Assembly (NCBI GenBank): GCA_039029935.1
Contig: JBCCFC010000115.1
Location: 1 to 16,754, forward strand
Direction of reading: 5' to 3'
Source of the DNA: G039029935 sp039029935
Lineage (GTDB): Bacteria > Chloroflexota > Anaerolineae > Caldilineales > Caldilineaceae
Length of the DNA: 16,754 nucleotides
Positions 5,926-12,484 of this stretch are shown one piece after another (the first letter of the stretch is position 1; the number at the start of each line of letters is the position of its first letter). The notes beneath the pieces were generated by a model. It ran no database searches, was not told the DNA's origin, and saw nothing but the letters and a program-made list of their open reading frames with translations. Made by a program: the position numbers and the translations under genes.

Positions 5926-8697
5926 ATGAAAAAGAATTATTATCTCATGGGTCTGTTTTTCCTCATCATTTGTTTGTCTATCGTTGGACTGCGCGTTGGG
6001 TTGCATCACAGTCAATCTGTCAATGACTTCGGGCTTCATCAAAAATTATCCACTATCACAATGGTGCGCGCTGCACATGCACAGGTAAACAATGCGCCTG
6101 TTCTCTCGATGCCCGAAGACATAACGGCCTATCAATCATATACGGTGACAGTGCCTATCTCTTTTGCCGCCAATGGACATGAAATTGTGGGCGTCGCATT
6201 TTCGATTGACTATGATGAAACCTGTCTGTTTTTTGATGGAAACCGCGATAGTGTGCAATTCAAGGCCGTTCCAGGACTCATAACCAATGTCATTATTGAT
6301 ACCACCGACGCAGATAGCGAACTTGATATAATCATCATTGACCAATCACCGCCATTTACCACCATTATCCCTGATGGCGAGATTGCAACGGTGGAATTTC
6401 TGATGACATGTTCGTTAACACCAGAGGAATCGCTCAAAGTCATTCCCATGCCATTTTCGTCCGCACCCGACGCCGATTTTGTGGACAGCAACCGTGACAC
6501 AATCGCGGGTGAGATGGTGCATGGCTCCTTTCGACTGGTGACAGGTACACCCCCGCCGACAGCAACACCGACAGTGACACCTATAGTGACGTCAACGGTG
6601 ACGCCAACCCTAACATCAACAATCATGTCAACAGAAACCGTCTCCCCAACTGTATCCGTAACCACCACACCCTCTGCGACAATCTCTGTGACAGAGAGTA
6701 CAGCCACCCCTCTGCCTACGCTAACACCTACGATGACCCCAATCACGACATCAGCAAATGTGCCATCATTGACACCCATCGCGACTATCACACCCACCCC
6801 GACTGCCTCACCCACCCCGAATACAGCGGTTTCCGGAAACAACGCACCCATTGCCATTGACGATGAGATTCTGCTAACAAATGACGGTCTCACGCGGATT
6901 GATGTGTTGGCAAATGATTTTGACCTGGATGGCGATGCACTGTGGGTCGTTGGCTTTGAACAAGGCCAACATGGTCAAGTTGTGTTACAAGATGATGGCT
7001 CACTGGCCTATCGACCAAACACATCTGCCGTTTTTGACATTGATTTATTTCATTACACAATCTCGGATCGGCTTTTGGATACCAGTGTAGGTGACTCTGG
7101 GGCAACGGATACTGCCAGAGTTATTGTCCGACGTGGCTCTGTTAACCATCCGCCGACCTTGACCGATGACCAAGCCGTGACCGATGAAGATACCCCCGTT
7201 GTCATCAATGTTTTGGACAACGATACGGACAGGGATGGTGATGCACTGACTGTGGTGGATGTTAGCCAGGGAAATCATGGCATTGTCTCGATCCAACCGG
7301 ATGGGCGTGTTCTGTATACACCAAACCCGAACTACTATGGCTTGGATGATTTTATCTATACGGTTGATGATGATCTCGAAGACCCCAGCAATCCACTTCA
7401 AGTGGCCTTGGTCCAAGTGGATATTCGTCCTGTGTCGGACCCACCACTTGCAGTTCGAGATGCGGTCATTCTTTTGACAGTGACAGGGGATACAGCGGTT
7501 ATACACCCATTGCAAAACGACATCACAGTCGATGGCGGTCAGTTCCGGCTGTTGTCTGTTTCACAACCGCGCAATGGTTCAACGCATCTTGATGACGAGT
7601 CTACCATTACCTACACACGGAACCCTGGCTTCGCAGGCATGGACGAGTTTACCTATATCGCTGAAATTGTATCAATTAATACTGCTGTTAGAGGCTCACG
7701 ACAGACTAATATTGAAGTGGAAGGCATCATTACCGTCATCGTTGACCCGCAGGCAGGATTGGTGCAGGCCATTGATGATGCTGTGACCACTGCTGAGGAT
7801 ACATCCATCACCTTTCCCATTCTGGATAATGATCAGCTAGATAATAACCGTAGCGACACCGAGTTATCTGTTTTTGGGGTCCATGCTGAAGAGGGATATG
7901 TAATCGTCAATGATGATGACTCCTTAACCTACACGCCACCCCCCAATGGTCACGGTGTCTATATACTTACCTATATTGTCGGCAACAATGGGCAGGCGCA
8001 GACAACAGGCGCAGATACTGGCGCAGATACTGGCGCAGATACTGGCGCTGTGTTGGTGACAGTCGAACCGGAAAATGATGCACCTCATGCCATGTTTGAC
8101 GCCTTCCAGACGGACGAAGAAATTGAAATTCTGATTGATGTGCTTGCCAATGATGGCGATGTTGATGGTGATTTCTTGACTGTGGCTTCTGTGATACAAG
8201 CCAACAACGGTGTCGTAACCATAGACCCTAGTGGCGTTCTACAATATACACCCGCCACCAATTTCTTTGGCACAGACACCTTTGCCTATCACGTTGTAGA
8301 CCCATTCAGCGGCGAAGATATGGGGCTGGTGCGGATTGATGTCCGCAATGTCAATGATGCCCCCGAAGCCAACCGAGATGTCATTGTCACCGACCAGAAT
8401 GAGCCTGTGTATGTCGCCGTGTTGAGTAATGATTTTGATGCTGATGGTGATGTACTCCATATTTCGTCGGTGACGCCTGCCACGAATGGAAGCGTCACCT
8501 TGAACAGCAATCACGGATTAACCTATCAACCCAATGAGGGCTATGTTGGGACAGACTTATTCCAATACACGGTGACAGATGGGGCATTGACAGCCAACGC
8601 AGAGGCTTGGATTACGGTGCAACTTGCAGCCCCCACCATGTTGCCCGTTGTCGAAGAGCCACGTTTCTATCAGCTATTTTTGCCACTTATTCGCTAA
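5926..8697 (+). CDS. Secreted cohesin-like / Thr-Pro linker / six cadherin-Ig-like repeat surface protein
   Basis: This 923-residue protein starts at ATG 5926, with a weak AAGGT 7 nt upstream; a TTG 33 bp earlier is less likely. A hydrophobic segment at 6-21 is followed, unusually late, by AHA52-Q53, a possible signal-peptidase site. A cohesin-like domain (about 53-206) has Cys100 and Cys162 at the same places as the first cohesin-like domain of the preceding gene. A Thr/Pro/Ser linker (about 207-303) leads to six cadherin/Big_9-type repeats starting near 306, 407, 505, 611, 717 and 810, each with the pattern NAP..DD....VL.ND...GD.L...G....Y.P...F.Y.V.D. Repeats 1, 2, 5 and 6 keep the acidic ladder NDxDxDGD expected for calcium; 3 and 4 do not. 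The chain ends QLFLPLIR. Probably an adhesin or matrix stalk, and a likely partner of the upstream protein. The last 11 bp overlap the convergent crtI gene. Confidence 0.87.
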   Translation: MKKNYYLMGLFFLIICLSIVGLRVGLHHSQSVNDFGLHQKLSTITMVRAAHAQVNNAPVLSMPEDITAYQSYTVTVPISFAANGHEIVGVAFSIDYDETCLFFDGNRDSVQFKAVPGLITNVIIDTTDADSELDIIIIDQSPPFTTIIPDGEIATVEFLMTCSLTPEESLKVIPMPFSSAPDADFVDSNRDTIAGEMVHGSFRLVTGTPPPTATPTVTPIVTSTVTPTLTSTIMSTETVSPTVSVTTTPSATISVTESTATPLPTLTPTMTPITTSANVPSLTPIATITPTPTASPTPNTAVSGNNAPIAIDDEILLTNDGLTRIDVLANDFDLDGDALWVVGFEQGQHGQVVLQDDGSLAYRPNTSAVFDIDLFHYTISDRLLDTSVGDSGATDTARVIVRRGSVNHPPTLTDDQAVTDEDTPVVINVLDNDTDRDGDALTVVDVSQGNHGIVSIQPDGRVLYTPNPNYYGLDDFIYTVDDDLEDPSNPLQVALVQVDIRPVSDPPLAVRDAVILLTVTGDTAVIHPLQNDITVDGGQFRLLSVSQPRNGSTHLDDESTITYTRNPGFAGMDEFTYIAEIVSINTAVRGSRQTNIEVEGIITVIVDPQAGLVQAIDDAVTTAEDTSITFPILDNDQLDNNRSDTELSVFGVHAEEGYVIVNDDDSLTYTPPPNGHGVYILTYIVGNNGQAQTTGADTGADTGADTGAVLVTVEPENDAPHAMFDAFQTDEEIEILIDVLANDGDVDGDFLTVASVIQANNGVVTIDPSGVLQYTPATNFFGTDTFAYHVVDPFSGEDMGLVRIDVRNVNDAPEANRDVIVTDQNEPVYVAVLSNDFDADGDVLHISSVTPATNGSVTLNSNHGLTYQPNEGYVGTDLFQYTVTDGALTANAEAWITVQLAAPTMLPVVEEPRFYQLFLPLIR
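8008..8048 (+). repeat. 12-bp in-frame tandem repeat (encodes Thr-Gly-Ala-Asp)
   Basis: GGCGCAGATACT occurs three times without change (8008-8019, 8020-8031, 8032-8043), followed by a partial copy. It encodes a TGAD run at about residues 694-707, within the fourth Ig-like repeat before its last strand. The perfect identity suggests recent slippage; copy number probably varies between strains. Confidence 0.9.
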
Positions 8698-10201
8698 TCA
8701 GCTCATCCACAATCTTTGCGGACGCCAAAACCCCCGGCAACCCCGCTCCCGGATGGGTCCCTGCCCCCACAAAATAGAGATTGGCAAAATCCTCCGAGCG
8801 ATTGTGCGGTCGGAACCATGCGGATTGGGTGAGAATCGGCTGTACGGAAAAGGCAGACCCCAGATGACTGTTGAGCGTGTTCTGGAAGTGCAGCGGGTCA
8901 ATGTAATGCTCGGCTACAATATTTTCTTGCAGGTCTGGCAGATAGTTGTCCTCTAAAAACTGCATGATCGCATCACGATAAGGCTTGGCCTGTGTCGTCC
9001 AGTCGATGTCTGCCCCCAGGTGTGGTACGGGTGACAGCACATAAAATGCCTCATGTCCTTCGGGTGCCATCGACGGGTCGGTCAGCGTTGGCATGTGTAG
9101 ATAGAGCGAGAAATCATCGGGTAAATCGCCATTGCCAAAGATATCACGCAACAGTTCATTGTAACGCTCACTCAGAATAATGTTGTGATGTGCCAACGTG
9201 GGATAGTCCGGTCCTGTATCCACATAGCGGCGTTTTGTGCCAAAATAAATTACAAAGAGTGACATGCTATACTTGAGCCGTTCAATACGCCGATTTGTGT
9301 TTTTCTTGCGCATCTTCTCTGGCAAGAGGTTGAGATACGCCCAGCCGACATCGGCATTGCACACCACATCATCGGCAGTATGCACTGTACCATCTGCCAA
9401 CCGAATACCGTTTACGCTCGGTTTTCCATTCAACCCCTTGGGGCCAGTTTCATCCACCAAAATTTCGGCCACCTCGCTATTGAGATGCACACGCCCGCCC
9501 AATTCATCAAAGAGTGTTGCCATGCCTTCCACAATGGCGCCTGTGCCGCCCAGTGCATAGTGAACACCCCATTCGCGTTCCAAGTAGTGAATCAGTACAT
9601 AGAGCGACGCCGCATCCAACGGATTGCCCCCAATGAGCAGTGGATGGAACGAGAAACAGCGGCGTAGAAAATCGTCCTTCACAAACTTGCTCACATAAGC
9701 ATAGACACTGAGATAGGATTGCAGACGAACCAAATCGGGGGCCACCTTCACCATGTCCATTACATTGAGAAAAGGTTTGTCAATCAATGCCATGCCTGTG
9801 TCAAAAATTTCTTTGGTGGTGGCAATAAAGCGTTCGTAACCTGCTTTGTCTTCGGGACTCCACTTCTCGATTTCACTGAGGATAAAGTCATGGTCGCCGT
9901 TATAGTTAAATTCGCTACCTTCATGATTAAAAATGCGGTAGAATGGATCACAGGGAACAATCTGGAAATAATCGTCGCGCTGTTTTCCTGCCAATGTCCA
10001 AATCTCGTCAAAAAGATAGGGCGCAGTGATCACAGTAGGCCCACCATCAAACTTGAAGCCATTGATGTCATAGACATAGGCTCGCCCACCCAGCTTGTCC
10101 CGCTTTTCAAACAATTCAACGTCATACCCACGCGCCGCAAGACGGGTGGCTACACCCAATCCACCAAAACCGCTGCCAATCACAATAATTTTTTTGCTCA
10201 T
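8687..10201 (-). CDS. crtI: Phytoene desaturase family FAD-dependent carotenoid oxidoreductase
   Basis: This 504-residue CrtI-type protein introduces double bonds into phytoene or a related carotenoid at the membrane. Residues 4-40 form the FAD-binding fold (VIGSGFGGLGVATRLAARGY, then ELFEKRDKLGGRA), followed by DGGPTVITAP. The C-terminus carries the bacterial phytoene dehydrogenase signature LYFVGAGTHPGAGLPGV just before the end. Length is normal for CrtI. The start MSKK at 10201 puts the dinucleotide-binding strand at the N-terminus as in the family; the frame is open to 10264 but the extra residues look non-coding, and no start has a good ribosome binding site. No phytoene synthase or cyclase gene lies nearby, so the exact product is open; a CrtD-, CrtN- or CrtO-like role is possible. 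It is divergent from the MaoC-like gene and convergent with the upstream surface protein gene. Confidence 0.88.
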   Translation of the reverse strand: MSKKIIVIGSGFGGLGVATRLAARGYDVELFEKRDKLGGRAYVYDINGFKFDGGPTVITAPYLFDEIWTLAGKQRDDYFQIVPCDPFYRIFNHEGSEFNYNGDHDFILSEIEKWSPEDKAGYERFIATTKEIFDTGMALIDKPFLNVMDMVKVAPDLVRLQSYLSVYAYVSKFVKDDFLRRCFSFHPLLIGGNPLDAASLYVLIHYLEREWGVHYALGGTGAIVEGMATLFDELGGRVHLNSEVAEILVDETGPKGLNGKPSVNGIRLADGTVHTADDVVCNADVGWAYLNLLPEKMRKKNTNRRIERLKYSMSLFVIYFGTKRRYVDTGPDYPTLAHHNIILSERYNELLRDIFGNGDLPDDFSLYLHMPTLTDPSMAPEGHEAFYVLSPVPHLGADIDWTTQAKPYRDAIMQFLEDNYLPDLQENIVAEHYIDPLHFQNTLNSHLGSAFSVQPILTQSAWFRPHNRSEDFANLYFVGAGTHPGAGLPGVLASAKIVDELISE

Positions 10202-10347
10202 AATCTGTTTTTGATAATAATACCTGATAGGATCTGAATATTTTTCCATGCAGAATGATTGCACGGAATTTGTCTATGTTTTGCACAAATTCTATATGGA
10301 AAGAATAAAACATTCGGTGAGCAGGATTCGGTTTGAATCAAAAATCA

Positions 10348-10370
10348 GTATCGCAGATTGGCTATCTGCG
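10348..10370 (+). repeat. Single hairpin of the GTATC repeat family
   Basis: GTATC is followed by CGCAGATTGGCTATCTGCG (10352-10370), a 7-bp stem with a 5-nt loop. It is a half unit of the 48-bp repeats at 5610-5752 and is intermediate between their two hairpins: base pair 2/18 and the loop match one, base pair 6/14 matches the other. It ends 7 bp before the ribosome binding site of the next gene and is probably in its 5' leader. Confidence 0.8.
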
Positions 10371-10377
10371 GAAAAAC

Positions 10378-10383
10378 AGGAGA
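10378..10383 (+). promoter_or_regulatory. Ribosome binding site that fixes the MaoC-like start
   Basis: AGGAGA lies 6 nt before ATG 10390. The open frame reaches back to a TTG at 10333, but the added 19 residues would be read from the hairpin repeat, so the shorter form is preferred. Confidence 0.75.
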
Positions 10384-10389
10384 ACCATT

Positions 10390-11259
10390 ATGAACATTGA
10401 TACAGCTTATCTAAACCAATGGGTGGGCAAAGAGGAGGTGACAGAGGATATCATCACGGCCAAGACGGCCAACCTGATGAATGCGACACTCAGTCGTGAC
10501 GCCATCTTCAATCAGGGAGATGTGCTGCCACCTGCATGGCACTGGCTTTATTTTCACCAAGGTGTACGCGGGGACGATTTGGGGGCAGACGGCCATGCCA
10601 AGTTGGGTGGGTTTATCCCGCCAATCCCACTGCCAAGACGCATGTGGGCAGGTGGTACACTCCGGTTTGAGCAACCGCTGCGCATTGGCGACCATGCCAC
10701 CAAGCATTCCACCATCAAGTCGATTACACCCAAACACGGTCGTTCAGGACAGCTTTGTTTTGTTATTGTTGAACATAAAATTATCGTCAACGAACAGCGA
10801 TGTCTGTCGGAAACACAGACGCTGGTCTATCGTGAAGAAGTGCAGCGTGAAGCAGGGCAGCCCCCCAAGGTGCAGCAGATGGCAAATGAGCCGACTCCAA
10901 CCAAGACAGCCGACTTTTCTAACGCCTATACACCGGATGCCGCCCAACTCTTCCGCTATTCCGCGTTGACCTTTAACAGCCATCGCATCCACTACGACCT
11001 CGATTTCTGCCGCAAGCATGAAGGTTATCCTGACTTGGTGATACACGGCCCCCTGATTGCGACACTGTTGCTCGATTTATTCTATCAGCGACAGCCCACC
11101 GAGCAACCCATCAGACAGTTTGACTATCGCGGTGTCAGCCCACTGTTTCATCCACACACCTTCACCGTGAATGGTGCACACATGCAGGATACTAGGGGCG
11201 AGGGGTGGGCAACCAATCATTTTGGGGGGGTGGCGATGACGGCACGGGTAATGGTGTAG
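10390..11259 (+). CDS. MaoC-like (HTD2 / mesaconyl-C4-CoA hydratase type) acyl-CoA dehydratase
   Basis: This 289-residue protein has a degenerate FAS1/MaoC-type N-terminal half (about 1-150) and a C-terminal hot-dog half with FRYSALTFNSHRIHYD at 188-203. By eye the second half matches the hydratase-2 motif with His201 as the catalytic histidine and Asn196 where MaoC hydratases have Asp, as I recall for the HTD2/mesaconyl-C4-CoA hydratase group. Such enzymes reversibly add water to a CoA- or ACP-bound enoyl group; in Chloroflexus the relative acts in the 3-hydroxypropionate bi-cycle. Length fits that group. No other bi-cycle gene is in the window, so the substrate is unknown (mesaconyl-C4-CoA, itaconyl-CoA or a 3-hydroxyacyl group). 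The gene is convergent with an acyl-CoA dehydrogenase 61 bp away; no terminator was recognised between them. Confidence 0.83.
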   Translation: MNIDTAYLNQWVGKEEVTEDIITAKTANLMNATLSRDAIFNQGDVLPPAWHWLYFHQGVRGDDLGADGHAKLGGFIPPIPLPRRMWAGGTLRFEQPLRIGDHATKHSTIKSITPKHGRSGQLCFVIVEHKIIVNEQRCLSETQTLVYREEVQREAGQPPKVQQMANEPTPTKTADFSNAYTPDAAQLFRYSALTFNSHRIHYDLDFCRKHEGYPDLVIHGPLIATLLLDLFYQRQPTEQPIRQFDYRGVSPLFHPHTFTVNGAHMQDTRGEGWATNHFGGVAMTARVMV

Positions 11260-11320
11260 TGGTTGCTATTACTATGCGCACCAAGTCCGTTACCCCTTGT
11301 TTGGTACACTGCTTGATGTA

Positions 11321-12475
11321 CTACACGCCCAGCGACCGCCCCACAATCTCCTTCATGATTTCATTGGTTCCACCATGAATGGGATCAATGCGCACATCCA
11401 AATAGAATTTGGCGACAGGGTACTCAAGCATGTAGCCATAACCGCCATGCAGTTGCAGACACTGGTCGATGACGCGTGTGGCGAGGTCAGTCGCCCACCA
11501 TTTGAGCATGGCCGCTTCTTCAGCCGTGAATTTCTTCTCTGTCTGCTGCATGATACAGTCGTCGATGTAGACTCGCCCAATACGCAGTTCGGTTGCCATC
11601 TCTGCCAGCTTGAAGCGGCTATTTTGGAATTGACCAATGGGTCGCCCAAAGGCAGTGCGCTCTTTACAGTAGTTGAGTGTTTGTTCAAACACGGTCTCGG
11701 CAGCGACAAATGCACCCAGTGCAATCGCTAGCCGTTCTTGTGGCAGGTTGTGCATCATGTAATAGAAGCCCTTGCCTTCATCACCGAGCAGATTTTCTCT
11801 GGGTACTTTTACATCACGGAAGAATAGCTCGGCGGTGTCCTGCGCATGGCGACCCACTTTGGAGAGGTTCCGTCCTCGTTCGTAGCCCTCCATCCCCCGT
11901 TCCACCATCAACAGGCTCATGCCCTTGGCCCCGATGCCGGGTGTGGTCTTGACGGCAACAACAGCCATGTCATTGAGGATACCGTTGGAGATAAAGGTCT
12001 TCTGTCCATTGAGCAAGAAGTAATCGCCTTCATCCGTTTCAGTGTGAACCGCCGTCGTCTCGATGCCTTGCAAATCGCTGCCCGCCGCTGGTTCGCTCAT
12101 GGCAAGCGAGGTGATGATTTCGCCCGTTGCCATCTTGGGCAGATATTTCATCTTCTGCTCTTCTGTGGCAAAGGCCATCATATAGGGTACAACCAGTTCA
12201 TTCTGCACACCGAAGGCGGGACCAGTCGCACCAACACGCGCCATTTCCTCGGTGAGAATGGCGTTGTAGCGGTAATCCTCGATGCCCAACCCGCCATACT
12301 CTTCAGGGACATCCATACACAGCAGCCCCATTTCACCCGCCTTAAGCCAAACCTCACGCGAGACGACGCCATCTTCTTCCCATTGTTCATGGTGAGGGAC
12401 AATTTCGCGATCTACAAATTGACGGACAGCGCGTTGAAACGCGATCAAGTCTTTATCTAAATATTGTGCTTGCAT
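11321..12475 (-). CDS. Acyl-CoA dehydrogenase, long-chain/isovaleryl-type active site
   Basis: This 384-residue flavoprotein has the normal family length and removes two hydrogens from the alpha-beta carbons of an acyl-CoA, passing electrons to an electron-transfer flavoprotein. Signature 1 is AMSEPAAGSD (125-134); signature 2 region is QLHGGYGYMLEYP (341-353). The usual medium-chain catalytic Glu position is Gly here (IHGGTNEIM, 366-374, Gly368). A Glu is instead found in NLPQERL (Glu247), where long-chain and isovaleryl-CoA dehydrogenases keep their base, so the enzyme looks active with the alternative geometry. Chain length preference cannot be read from sequence. ATG 12475 is only 9 nt after the uma2 stop codon, so it is very likely co-transcribed with uma2 and recG; the ribosome binding site is poor, suggesting translational coupling. 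Confidence 0.9.
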   Translation of the reverse strand: MQAQYLDKDLIAFQRAVRQFVDREIVPHHEQWEEDGVVSREVWLKAGEMGLLCMDVPEEYGGLGIEDYRYNAILTEEMARVGATGPAFGVQNELVVPYMMAFATEEQKMKYLPKMATGEIITSLAMSEPAAGSDLQGIETTAVHTETDEGDYFLLNGQKTFISNGILNDMAVVAVKTTPGIGAKGMSLLMVERGMEGYERGRNLSKVGRHAQDTAELFFRDVKVPRENLLGDEGKGFYYMMHNLPQERLAIALGAFVAAETVFEQTLNYCKERTAFGRPIGQFQNSRFKLAEMATELRIGRVYIDDCIMQQTEKKFTAEEAAMLKWWATDLATRVIDQCLQLHGGYGYMLEYPVAKFYLDVRIDPIHGGTNEIMKEIVGRSLGV

Positions 12476-12484
12476 CTTGTTCTT

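Larger units (their letters stand above)
10202..10389. promoter_or_regulatory. Divergent crtI / MaoC-gene promoter region with an operator-like dyad
   Basis: GAATTTGT (10266-10273) and ACAAATTC (10285-10292) form a perfect 8-bp dyad with an 11-bp centre. TTGCAC occurs at 10259-10264 and 10281-10286, exactly 22 bp (about two helical turns) apart. TTGCAC at 10281 could be a -35 for the rightward gene, with an AATAAA-like -10 about 17 bp later, but the match is weak. Regulator unknown. Dyad and direct repeat are seen; function is inferred. Confidence 0.35.

Noticed and set aside
6210..6893. 227-residue open frame on the minus strand opposite the Thr/Pro linker
   Set aside because: Its Val/Gly-rich composition is what the complement of ACN/CCN codons gives; it lies inside a well-supported gene and has no domain character.
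2226..8697. Cellulosome scaffold or enzyme
   Set aside because: Cohesin- and dockerin-like modules are present but there is no glycoside hydrolase, carbohydrate-binding module or enzyme with a dockerin in the window.
8624..8956. 110-residue plus-strand open frame over the crtI 3' end
   Set aside because: It is antisense to conserved CrtI signature codons and shows no coding character of its own.
10259..10292. B12-dependent LitR/CarH light-response operator
   Set aside because: The dyad does not clearly match a known MerR-family operator and no LitR/CarH gene is in the window; left as an unassigned dyad.
11260..11320. Bidirectional terminator between the convergent MaoC-like and acyl-CoA dehydrogenase genes
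   Set aside because: Only 5-bp arms with long loops (for example GTACA/TGTAC) and no T run were found.
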